From Chara braunii (Eukaryota; Streptophyta; Charophyceae; Charales; Characeae): a stretch of DNA of 30,628 nucleotides. The position numbers and the translations under genes are program-made. Location: contig BFEA01000023.1 of NCBI GenBank assembly GCA_003427395.1, positions 2,943,948-2,974,575 of the forward strand, written 5' to 3'. The notes beneath the pieces were generated by a model, which was not told where the DNA came from, ran no database searches, and saw only the letters and a list, made by a program, of their open reading frames with translations. Of the stretch, positions 1 through 9,171 are shown one piece after another. Position 1 is the first letter of the stretch, and each line of letters starts with the position of its first letter.

Positions 1-2
1 GG

Positions 3-33
<31 letters not shown>

Positions 34-1000
34 ATAAAAATTAGAAACTCGGAATTTCTAAAAGAGAGAAAAGGAAAAATAGCTGAGGGAAGGGGGACCG
101 CCGGCACTCTGCCCTTAGCCCTGCCTTGCGGGCCCGCTGTCGGACTCCTTGGCAAAACCAAAAGGGATAATCCCGCGGGACCCTCAACCCCTCAATTGTT
201 CTGCGCTCCTTTGCTCCTCCAATGCTGGCTGCTGGCCTCGATCCCAGGATCCACCTGGTAAAAGTCTGCCATCATAACCTATGGGGCTAAGCCCCAACTT
301 GGAAATAGCAGGCGCAAACCTGCATATCAATAGTACCTGCGGGTTTCCCAGGCCTGCAGGGGCATGTTACGGCCACAACTGGCCTGCTCTTTCAGACCCA
401 TGGCTTTGTAGAGCCACACTATGCCGCCTCAAAGCAAACTTTGGCGCGTCTTGCAACACATGCCACCTTCGAGTACCTTTAACTGCAACGAGCGGCCTTC
501 ATAGCCCCGCCGTGGCCGGCCTTTTATCGTCATTTCACCGGAAAAGGTCCCGGTCTTCAACCTTACGGGGTCCAGTCCACACCCGTTCTCCAACCTTTGG
601 CTCCCGGTGATACATAGTCGATTTTATGCCGTCGCCGCCTGCACCATGCGACCCCAAGGGCGCCGCCTTTTATCGGATCGGCGAAGGCCCCCCCCTTTTT
701 TACCATAGCCCTACCGGCTATACTTGTGCCGCGGTAGCTCTACCGAGGCCGTGGTCCTGCGACTTGCGTAGTCCGGCCCAAACTTCTAAGTCAGCCGACG
801 GCCAACTACTCACGCATGCCCGCAAAGTGCATGCTCACACACTCTCTAATTGGCCCACACTTACACCTGCCGCTTCCGACTTCCAAGTCGGTCGCGGCAA
901 GACAACTATGTGCCACCTTCACAGGTCCTAGCCCAGTCGCCTCTCCTGCGAGGTGCAAAAACACGCACAACTACCCTTGTAAGGGTAATGGTGCCGACAA
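1..1000. repeat. Dispersed ~1 kb repeat, copy 1
   Basis: This stretch is closely matched in the same orientation by 20549-21537. Both copies start with an A-rich tract after GG and run without large rearrangement to a shared end at GTGCCGACAA. After that point the two loci differ completely: here GC-rich DNA follows, there a LINE follows. Copy 1 carries about 12 extra bases near position 90, and a C-run near 690 differs in length between copies. The unit contains many short perfect hairpins, for example TGGGGC-TAA-GCCCCA at 282-296, GCAGG/CCTGC at 308-323 and TACCCTTGTAAGGGTA near 972-987. The start may lie outside the window. I do not recognise the family. Confidence 0.9.
281..610 (+). CDS. 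Hypothetical 109-aa frame inside the 1-kb repeat, copy 1
   Basis: I do not recognise this product. The frame starts at an ATG and ends at TGA. The matching frame in repeat copy 2 (20819-21148) has the same length, and its stop is TAA. By my count the two frames differ at 13 sense positions, of which 8 are silent and 5 change a residue, with no indel. The predicted protein is rich in Cys, Arg and Ser (for example the segment SCNTCHLRVPL) and has no signal peptide or membrane segment. The next frame downstream in copy 1 (626-931) is broken by an indel in copy 2, so openness is not general in this repeat. The open frame could still be a by-product of the dense hairpin structure. Confidence 0.2.
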   Translation: MGLSPNLEIAGANLHINSTCGFPRPAGACYGHNWPALSDPWLCRATLCRLKANFGASCNTCHLRVPLTATSGLHSPAVAGLLSSFHRKRSRSSTLRGPVHTRSPTFGSR

Positions 1001-1830
1001 TTTTTCCGGACCCTATTAAGCGACATCCCCGTCGCGCCGGTCAGATCAAAAGCTATAGACAATTTAATTCACATCGTGCTGACAAGGAGTTGACCAATCC
1101 GATTAGCCGGCTTGACTCCGTTTGAGGCATTCTATCAAACTACCCCCGTCATGGTGTTCCACTGCCAGGGTTTCAACCTGGGTCTCCCTGTCCTGGCCTC
1201 GGACGCAGGGGATACTTGTTCCGTACTACAGCGTAATGTCCGCTCCCAGGTAGTAGCTTCGATAGTCCCCTCCCTTCGCCTTAGACATCTGCCGGTTCAC
1301 CGTTGGGTATCCTGTTTAGTCATTGTCCTACAAGCAGGGTCATAACTTAGGACGCGGGCCCTAACCGAGACCTCTTAAAGACACGGGGCACCTTTAGTCC
1401 CCAAAAATGGTAGTTACTACCATCTCGAAAATCCACAAAGAACTCCCAACCTGGATTATAACACAGGCGGCTTCTAGGTCCCCATCCTGGCCCACCACAG
1501 TCTGGTTGATCGGGCCAGATCTGCGGCCCGCCGCGTTGTTATATAGCGGCAGTGCCCTCGTTGGTTGCGCAACGATAAGGAGTTTTCTCTCTCCTGGCAC
1601 CCCGAAGGGTTCCGACTCTTGATCTCATCGACCCCAATGACCTTCCCTCCAGCTAAGCCTTTCCAGGCGGCCGACCTCTCAAGTCTTAACCTTTGGTGAG
1701 TCATGGTCCCGCTGTCAGGTTGCGCCGATCAGCGGCCCTCGCTGGGAGTTAGTTTCTACAGTTCCAGCGATGCTAAGTATAGCCCCTTAGCCTAGCGTCA
1801 CATAATATGTCCCTTAGACTGACTGCTTGT
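1001..1830. other. GC-rich unique stretch, no gene seen
   Basis: No open frame here has a recognisable protein. The DNA is GC-rich with several short palindromes. The clearest is ATGGTAG-TTA-CTACCAT near 1406-1422. Its first bases share a motif with position 2897 (see findings). Confidence 0.5.
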
Positions 1831-2952
1831 GGTTTGACCTTCTCTGTCACACACAAAAATATTCAAAGGACCACATACAACCGCCCACGGGACTACGTGG
1901 AGGGATAGTGTCTTTCTCAAAATTCCACAAAAGAAATCCACAAGGTCGTGCCTTTCTTGCTTTGATTAGAGCAGACAAGGTCACACGTCTTGTAGGGACA
2001 CTTTACCAAAATCTCCATCACACTTTCCACAATTCATTCATAATTCTCACGAAAAACTCTGGTCTTTCCTTGTCAGACTTTGCATGCATACAAAATTTTC
2101 ATCATCATTTTATAGCATTTCTCATAATTTCATTTATGCACAGGAGAAACTCAACCGGTCATCGAGTTCCCTTTCACATTTTCAGACCACACAAAATGAC
2201 ACAACCTCAGTTGTGACCTTCCATTCATACCATTATTCAATTTCAACACACAGTCTTCTCACATATGATGCGCACTTTCCTTCAGCTGTACTTCAGTATT
2301 TTGCTTGTAACAATGACAGGTATACTCAAGTATAGAGAAGCGATAGTGCAGATGCATCTAACATAAGTGGCATTCCACAACATTCACACATACATGGGCA
2401 AGTCCACAACTGAATGTGAGCGCGATGTATCACATAAACTCCATAAAGCCTGTATCTCATATATACGCAAGAAAAATGAGTTTTTTTGCAATAAGCAGAA
2501 CCCCTGTCACACTCAAAGACTCAAGGTATATACAATGAATTAAAAGCGTTCTGAAAGTTCAGTATAGTCAGGTGTTAGGTCTCACTGTCACCTCATACCG
2601 CACACTCAGGACTCTCACAAGTCTCACACACTCTGCTCTAGAAAGAAAGATCAAACATAGCTCACACAAAAGATACACAATGTACACTGTATCAACGAAA
2701 ACGAAAGTAGCCTGCTCACACTCAAGGCTATCTAGTGTACAATTAGTCCTGAAGGTCTATAATGTAATAGTAGTCATCTTAGTACAGACTCTGTCCACTG
2801 ATATACATGGGTGTCATTCAATCCTCCATGTGTCTGTCTATATACAATCATCTATCAGCAGAGAGTCGAAGATGTCTTACATATATCCAAGTTAGACCTT
2901 TCCAGACCCTATTAACCGAATCCTACTCCTGATCACTCATGTCCATCTGCAG
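1831..2952. other. AT/CA-rich non-coding stretch, no gene seen
   Basis: This is AT-rich DNA with frequent CACA runs. It contains only short unrelated open frames. It lies just beyond the 3' end of the gypsy-like reading frames on the minus strand, so a 3' LTR would be expected here. I could not match it to the LTR-like DNA at 12386-13000. Confidence 0.45.
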
Positions 2953-5250
2953 TTACCTATACATTTGCGCTCTCACCCCATCACGAGCCCTAGGGATTCG
3001 GACTCCATTTCTATCCCTCCATACTCCCGGGGAGTCCTTAGTATCCAAACCATCGGCCTCGTCCTTGAGACTCTTGAGACAATCATTGGCCCGATGTTTA
3101 GCTCTCATGCAGTAGAAGCATTTGCCAATCTTCTTCTGCGTCCCTCTCTCCTCTTCCTGTGAGGCCGCTGATGAAGGGACTGCCGTGACCTCACTAGTGA
3201 CCTCCTGCTGAGGTATCTCTGCTGGAATGGGGCAGGCGGCTCTGTCTCTCTCCTGCATGGCTGGACCACCCACACGTGTCTCTGACCCAGAACCAGTGGC
3301 CCATGAGCCCAAAGCCTCCTCCAATCCAACCACCAAAGGCATGCCTGGAGGTGTAGTGGACTCCTGGCAGATCTCTTGGCCCGCTCCCTGTGCAGTCTCT
3401 TCCTCAACTCCCTGGACCATCTGCCCCTCGACCACCACCTGGATAGTAGGCAATACTCCCTCATTTCTCTGAACCAACTGTCCCTCGATAGCCTCCTGGG
3501 CGATAGGCAACATGCTTTTATCCCTAACTGTCTCCGTCTGCTGTGCTCCGCCAAGTCCCTCACAGGCCTGTTGGTGCGCCACAATAGAAGGTATTGACCA
3601 ATCTGACTCTTCGCCTCTTGCCCCCTCCTCACTGTGCACTGTTTCAGGCTGCAGCATTTCCTTGTCCCACAAGGGTATGTCTTCTCCTTCCTGAAGGTCA
3701 GCCTTTTCTTCTGCCTTCTGACTTCTGAAGGCTTTTTCTGCAGGTGACCTCTTCATCTCAAACCCTTGGACTTCAGTCCAATCCACCAAGGTCGTGGGTG
3801 CTCTCTGCTCGAGCTTTGTTTCCAACTCCTTGATCCTCTTTTCTCACTCTCTCTCCTTTGAATGGAAGAAAATCTGTTGAGCCTGCTGGTATGCCCTCTG
3901 AGCCTCATTAACTTTGTTGAGGGTCTGGTTTACCTGTCTGATCGTCTCATTGTCTGCCCAGGCCTTCTCTAGCTCCATCTTCAGCGCGTTCAATTCCCGC
4001 TCTTGCCTCTCCTGGTTCGCCTTCAACTCCCTAATCTCCTGTTCCCATTCCACCCTCTGACCATAGGCCTTTTATGCCACCTTGGTCAACCTTTCTCCAA
4101 CCCTCTGATCTAACGCCCGAGCTGCTGCGAATCCTTCCTTCATCGTCCCTCTCAGGGTGAGCAAGTCTGCGTAGACCAACTTCACCCCCATCTCCTGTTG
4201 TGGCCCCTCAGATCCTCTTGCAGCTCCCATCAACCTGTCGAAGTTCGCCCACGCCTCAGAGATTAGGGGAGGGTCGTCTTCTAGTTCGCTGCCGGTACTC
4301 TTTCCCTTCTTGTTCTTCACAACCACTGACCGCTCTTCTTGTTCCATCCTCTTGTACAGTTCCTCGAGGTTCTTCCTCCTGATCTCTGCGCCAATCTCTC
4401 GGTCTCTGGCGGCCCTTTCTTGTCTCTCCAATTCCTTTTCTCTGGCAGCCTGATCCTCATCCACCTCTTGCCTTGGCGACCCACGTCCCTCTGGCCCTGC
4501 CTCTGCCATGGGCTGATCCCCCTGCCTCTGAACTGGCTAGGGAGGAGCCTCTGGCACCTCTAACCATCTCCTCCTTTGTGCCCTCTCAGATGGCTATTCC
4601 TCCTTTCTCTCTGCCCTGTGGGAAGCGTGCTCTCTCCTCTTCTCACCCTCCTGAAAGGTCCTCCTGCCCTCAGCCTCAGGCTCCTTCCGTTTCTTCTTCA
4701 TGCTCTTCCTTTCCTCTGCCTGGCGTACTGCAGTATAGTGACTCCTCAATAACCGCTTGCAGTCTCCCCAGTGTAATGCTCTCTCCACTACACTCCTGAC
4801 GAACAGCCTGATATGCCTCCTCACAAACTGGAGGAACCCTCTCACTCTCGACTTAGGCTCAATGTTCTGCTCGTCTTCAAATCAGTCGTATGCCCACAGG
4901 AACTCCTCCAGGTTCGTCCCATCGAACCGGATCGGCACTCCATCTCTTCCCACAGGTGATGGATGTATCCCTTCCATCTTCCTCTCAAACTCTATCCAGG
5001 TTGCTGACTCTCGCACAAACTTGGCAATGGGCTCAGCCCACTCGCCCTCTCCTCGCACTTCCCTCAGCATCNTGGCTCCATCNCACNTGAACTCATTGGC
5101 ATGCTTCTCAAACTCCACCAGGAANAGCTCAACGTTCCNTCCNCTGAAGATGGGCGGCCTGTCTTCTCTCCNGGTCCAACCATGTACTCTCTGTCTGGCG
5201 GCCNCCTGAGGGGGTTCCACTGGCCCCGCCCCTCCCTTCCCTCTTGGCAT
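2953..5250 (-). pseudogene. Extra gag-like frame downstream of integrase, with CCHC zinc knuckle
   Basis: One minus-strand frame of about 765 codons runs from an ATG at 5250 to a TAA at 2953 without a single frame change. Five in-frame stops break it: TGA at 4882, TAG at 4594, TAG at 4537, TAA at 4072 and TGA at 3844. The N-terminal part has two similar gag-like segments, PPIF.G.NVE.FLVEFEKHA and PIRFDGTNLEEFLWAYD. A strongly charged middle follows (KKKRK, then Glu/Arg-rich coiled-coil-like heptads near 4420 and 3860-4050), then a Gln/Glu/Pro-rich linker. The knuckle CFYCMRAKHRANDC (3079-3120) fits CX2CX4HX4C exactly. Gag proteins of LTR elements bind RNA through such knuckles. Gag normally precedes pol, so a second one 266 bp after integrase is unusual. 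It may be an additional ORF of this element or the gag of a second, nested element. Confidence 0.7.
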
Positions 5251-5516
5251 GGCTTCGCCAAAGTGGTGTCAAGCCTGCACAACAAGGAAGAGACAAGCAA
5301 AAGCACACAGAGNGTAAGCAGGTTCNNCACACAGTGAGAGANAAACANATCCCTCCCCATCTAACCTAGACATACACATACATATACACACGCACCTATC
5401 CTATCATACAAACCCTAACATCATGACNTATCATACCATTCTAATGAATGNCCATACAATCTATACTGATACTNATANCCCNANCAGAACGACATGCTTN
5501 ACNAGAATGAGGGACT
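5251..5516 (-). other. Spacer between integrase and the extra gag-like frame
   Basis: This 266-bp spacer contains many ambiguous bases and CA-rich DNA. I see no tRNA-complementary primer-binding site or LTR end that would mark it as the start of a separate element. Confidence 0.4.
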
Positions 5517-6761
5517 CTAACTTGCGAGGTCCAGGCTCACCTCATCTCGAGCGACAAACTTCTTCAACCTCGAGCCAGACACCCAGTCCCTCCAAGCGGT
5601 CCCATTCAGCTCTTCAATCTGATATGCGCCATACTCTCCAACTTTTGCGACCTTGTAGGGTCCCAACCACCGCTTGTCCAACTTTCGTGACCACTGCTTC
5701 TCCAGGGATGAATCATATAACAGCACAATGTCACCCACCTTGAGAGGCTCCTTCCTTACCCTGGCCATCTGATCCCACCTGTACTTGTCCTGAGCCCGAT
5801 TACCAGCCAGCCTATTTGCCGCGCCCTCAATATGGTCTTCTATGGTGCCAATCTGACGTGCCCTTAAGTCCAGCAGTTCCTCAAACGTCAACTCCGTTTC
5901 GAGGTTCTGCCGCCTCCAAGTTCTTAGGAAGCTTTCAATAGGGAACGTCGCATGTCTCCCATACCATAATGTGGCTGGAGCGTAACCGGTGCTCCTCCTG
6001 ACTGTGATGTTGTCCACGAAGAATGCGACCCTCAGAAAATCTGGCCACTGATTCGGTCTCCCACTAGTCCACTTTGCGAGAAGGTTCGAGATGGTACTAT
6101 GTCCTCTTTCCACCGGCGCATTTGCTTCGGGATGCGTTGCAGTAGTGTACTCAACAATCACCCCATATCTTAGTAGAAGCGCCTTTACCTCTGCATAGGT
6201 GAATTCGGACCCCCTATCCATGACAAATCTGGAGACAAAGGGATATCGGAGGTAATACTCTTTGATGCAGTGTGCCAACGTCTCACCAGTCTTAGTACGA
6301 ATGACCCTTTCATCCACGAACCCTGAGAAGTTATCGCGCGCATCGAAAATAAAGTTGAATCCTCCTATCCCCTGCGGCATCGCTAGTAGGTCCAGGTGTA
6401 CGACTGCTCCGACCTCACGTACGTATCTTGGGTGAAGCGGTTCCCTAGGTCTGAGGGAAGATCGCTCCTGACATGGCACACATGATTTACAATAGTCGTC
6501 AATCATCTTGCCCATGCCATCCCAAAAGTACAATTCTGCTATCTTGAGGTACGTCGTGTCCGTACTCCTGTGCCCACCTGTTATGCCATCATGCAGGGCA
6601 GCTATGACATCAATCTGACGAGCGATGCCACAGACCACCCTCCTTGGAAATCTCCCCTTCCTCTTCATAAACAGGTGACCATCTCTCACCAGAAAGTTTG
6701 GCCGCATCTTCATGACTTTTTCACTTGCATCCCTTTCCCTCATTTCACATGAAAGAAGCAT
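5517..6761 (-). CDS. Ty3/gypsy integrase, open frame
   Basis: This 414-codon open frame carries a complete-looking integrase. The N-terminal zinc-binding HHCC module is at H57, H64, C94 and C97 (CVPCQ). The catalytic triad is D124 (VHLDLL), D182 (MDRGSEF) and E218 (PVERGH). The last two are separated by exactly 35 residues, the DX35E spacing of retroviral-type integrases. The C-terminus carries the WLGPYKV segment of the GPY/F module, and I see no chromodomain after it. The protein would insert the cDNA into host DNA. Its frame is -1 relative to the RNase H frame upstream, so it lacks its usual fusion to pol in this copy. The frame opens slightly upstream of the ATG at 6761, after a TGA, so the ATG is probably not a real start. 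The stop is TAG at 5517. Confidence 0.92.
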   Translation of the reverse strand: MLLSCEMRERDASEKVMKMRPNFLVRDGHLFMKRKGRFPRRVVCGIARQIDVIAALHDGITGGHRSTDTTYLKIAELYFWDGMGKMIDDYCKSCVPCQERSSLRPREPLHPRYVREVGAVVHLDLLAMPQGIGGFNFIFDARDNFSGFVDERVIRTKTGETLAHCIKEYYLRYPFVSRFVMDRGSEFTYAEVKALLLRYGVIVEYTTATHPEANAPVERGHSTISNLLAKWTSGRPNQWPDFLRVAFFVDNITVRRSTGYAPATLWYGRHATFPIESFLRTWRRQNLETELTFEELLDLRARQIGTIEDHIEGAANRLAGNRAQDKYRWDQMARVRKEPLKVGDIVLLYDSSLEKQWSRKLDKRWLGPYKVAKVGEYGAYQIEELNGTAWRDWVSGSRLKKFVARDEVSLDLAS

Positions 6762-7150
6762 TCGGAGCTTGCTCGAAAGGCCTCTTTGATTTCACCTTCC
6801 TCAAAATCCTTTTTTTCTCTCTCATATACCTCGCTCTCATTCCTCTCCTGATCTTGCCCAACATTTCTAGCCGCTTCCTCTTGCAGTAAGGCATTGGCCA
6901 GTAGGTAGACTCATCCTACCGATCTCTCATGTTTTTCCACTTGCTGGGCCCCATTCTCCACAGTGATCAGGTCCTCCCCCAGTTGATGCTTGTCCGCCAA
7001 GGCCAATTCCATCATCCATTCCACATCCGGCTTTCCCCACGAGTCTTCTTCCACATAGGGTTTTAGGACTAACCCTGGCAATCGCACATATCCTGGAGGT
7101 GTCAGCAACACAGACCGTCCAGGAGTAATGTAGTTCCCTACTGCCAACGA
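6762..7150 (-). pseudogene. Pol linker between RNase H and integrase, broken
   Basis: This is the continuation of the RT/RNase H frame. It is Glu-rich and hydrophilic (segments such as NALLQEEAARNVGQ and VYEREKKDFEEG), typical of a spacer between RNase H and integrase. TAG at 7151 and TGA at 6911 interrupt it, and the frame ends in a TGA near 6736. Integrase is then read in the -1 frame. The overlap of the two frames around 6740-6800 has no slippery heptamer, so a small indel is the simplest cause. Confidence 0.6.
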
Positions 7151-7852
7151 CTAGGAGTTGATGTGAAGTCTCACATCCTCCTCGTTGTCCAAGAACCCGT
7201 CGACTGGGGGAGTATCCTCAATCACTCCTCCACTGCTCTTGTCCCAGTGGACTCGACTCAGCCCATCTGCCCGGTTTTTGTTTCCTGGAATTCGCTCCAA
7301 CTCAAAATCAAACATCCAGATGTACGTCAGCCATCGGGCAATGGTTGGATCTGAGGGAGCATAATTCTTCAGAGAACTTGCTAGAGCAGTTGGATCCACC
7401 CTTAATACAAACCTGCTGCCGAAGAGGTAGTTTCTGAAGATCCTCAGGCAGTGGAGGACTGCTAAGGTCTCGCGCTTGAACTGTGAGTAGTTTCGTTCAG
7501 CGGTGTTAAGCGTTCGACTCTCGAATCTTAGCGGTCGCTCCTCTCCATTGAGGTCCTTCTGAATCAAAACCCCTCCTAAGGCAGTCGGTCCTGCGTCCGT
7601 TTCTACGATAAAGGGCCTAGTCATTACAACAGCATGGTCTGGTACCCCCAGTACCAGTCCTCCTTCCTCAAACTCCTTCTTTAGGTCCCTTATCACCACC
7701 TCCTGCGTTTCTCCCCACTCCCAATTTTGGCCTTGACGCACAAACTTTCGCAGGTGCTCTGTCTTCGCCGCAAACCCCTTAATAAATATTCTCCAAAACC
7801 CGCATGTGCCGAGGAAGCTTCTCACTTCTGTAATCGTCTCGAACGGGGTTGG
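7151..7852 (-). pseudogene. Ty3/gypsy RNase H domain
   Basis: This part continues in the RT frame after the stop at 7853. Numbered from the Met at 7825, the segment RSFLGTCGFWRIFIKGFA is the RT thumb/connection typical of Ty3/gypsy. FIVETDAGPTALGGVL (D77) starts the RNase H fold. The other expected acidic residues are E119 (KRETLAVLH), D144 (LRVDPTAL) and D187 (NRADGLSR). RNase H removes the RNA strand during reverse transcription. The domain is open from end to end in this copy and stops at the TAG at 7151. Confidence 0.88.
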
Positions 7853-8911
7853 TCATTCGAGAATCTTGTTCGTCTTCTTAATATCTGGCCGACGACCCCT
7901 CTCGTCGCACACAAATCCTAAGATAGTGGCACCACTCATGCAATGCTTGGATTTTGGCCCACTCGCGGTGAGGTTATGCTCCTTTAACAAGTCCAGGACT
8001 TGACATAAGTCTTGCACATGATCCCNGACAAACTGTCTGATTCCCGGCATGACCTCCCGCTCATCCTTCTTCTTCGACCCTTTCACGGNCAAATCATCAA
8101 TGTAAGGCTGAGTGATGTGAGGGCTTACTGGCTGCATCGCCCTCACCATGTGCCTCTGGANCATGGCGACCNCATNCGTCCACCCCTGTGGTGNGACGTT
8201 NATGTGGATCAACCCTCGAGGGGTATGCATCGCCGTCATTGGCCTGTCAGATGGGTATACAGGGAACTGGTCATAACCAGAATATAGATCTATCAGAGAT
8301 ATAATGGCCCTCCCTGCGCATGNCTCTGAAAGCGCATCTGCGTTAGGGAGACCANNTGCGTNTCTAACAGTCACAGCATTTAGGCGCTGCAAGTCCTGTA
8401 CCCACCTCAACGTCTCATTTGGCTTAATAAAGCAAAACCAGGGGGATGCATACGGCCCGCTCGAGTAGTCTGATACATGNGTGCGGATCTTCCCATCTAG
8501 GAAGTTGACTACCTTTTCCTCATCAGNTGGATTAGNATATCGNGCACCCCGCAAATNCCACGGCTCATGCNGCACGGTGTGTATCCTAATCATGGGGATT
8601 TTATCCACGTCCAGACGTCCTCTCTCGTCATCATTGAAGGCATATGCAGTGTGCCTTCCTCTTATGGTGTCCACCATAAGCTTCTCTTCCTGCGCTGTAA
8701 GGAAGCCAGACTCCCCTATAATCAACGCCTTCTCGGTCTCCAGGTTGATACGACATGGCATACTCTCAGCATTCTCCCGCATCTGCCGTATCAATTTTCT
8801 CTCCCGCTCGTAGTATACTTCTTTTTCCTCGGCTACGAGCACTGGAACAAGGTGGCACTTTTGATCTACCTTTTTGTACCGCCTTTGAGATCCCTGCTTG
8901 AGCCCACCTCT
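7853..8911 (-). pseudogene. Ty3/gypsy reverse transcriptase domain
   Basis: This is the RT palm and fingers. Numbered from a GTG at 8842, visible motifs are LRWVQDLQRLNAVTVR (143-158), SLIDLYSGYDQF (182-193, first catalytic Asp) and the YIDD box (247-250). TILGFVCDERG follows near the end. The frame is open upstream of 8842 as far as a TAG at 8924-8926, so it probably joins the protease frame around 8911-8917, where a T TTT TTA heptamer lies. It ends at a TGA at 7853 just before PTPFETITEVRSFLG. Family alignments usually have Trp there, so a TGG to TGA change is likely. Many ambiguous bases lie between 8026 and 8570. Confidence 0.88.
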
Positions 8912-9171
8912 AAAAAAGGCCTAGTTGCGACCTGAGGTTGGGCCCCCACCACTCCGCTGGTCCCTCCTGGCGCTCGATACACCAGTTTCATCTCCCCGGC
9001 TCCCATTTGCTCTACCACCTTTTCTCTCAAGGCCTCCACGGCCGTAGGATCCGTCATCCCGTAGGTTGACACTATGTCCATAGCGTCGCCTATACTTCCC
9101 AAGCTAAGGGTCATTGCTTATGGCGGTCTCTCTCCTTCGCTCTCGCCTCCCCTTAGCCTTCTTCTCTCTTC
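8866..9171 (-). pseudogene. Protease-RT linker in the protease frame
   Basis: This continues the protease frame past the TAA at 9172. A second TAA lies at 9118-9120, followed by the segment MTLSLGSIGDAMDIVSTYG and a hydrophilic stretch. The frame ends with TAG at 8866, after it has overlapped the RT frame by about 60 bases. I recognise no domain. It is best read as the spacer between protease and RT. Confidence 0.5.
8911..8917 (-). promoter_or_regulatory. Candidate -1 frameshift slippery heptamer, T TTT TTA
   Basis: On the minus strand the protease-side frame reads CCT TTT TTA, which places the heptamer T TTT TTA in the X XXY YYZ phase needed for -1 slippage. The RT frame is exactly -1 relative to this frame and is open across the site. 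The same heptamer is the known slippery site of some retroviral gag-pol junctions. I see no obvious strong downstream stem-loop. A one-base deletion in the T-run of this copy is the alternative. Confidence 0.4.

Noticed and set aside
626-931. Second frame in the 1-kb repeat as a gene
   Set aside because: A one-base difference in a C-run changes its frame between the two copies.
1831-2952. 3' LTR of the gypsy element
   Set aside because: I could not match it to the LTR-like DNA next to the PBS, and no polypurine tract was clear.
6800-6870. A AAA AAG heptamer as a frameshift site from RNase H to integrase
   Set aside because: The -1 frame meets a TGA a few codons after the heptamer, so slippage there could not reach integrase.
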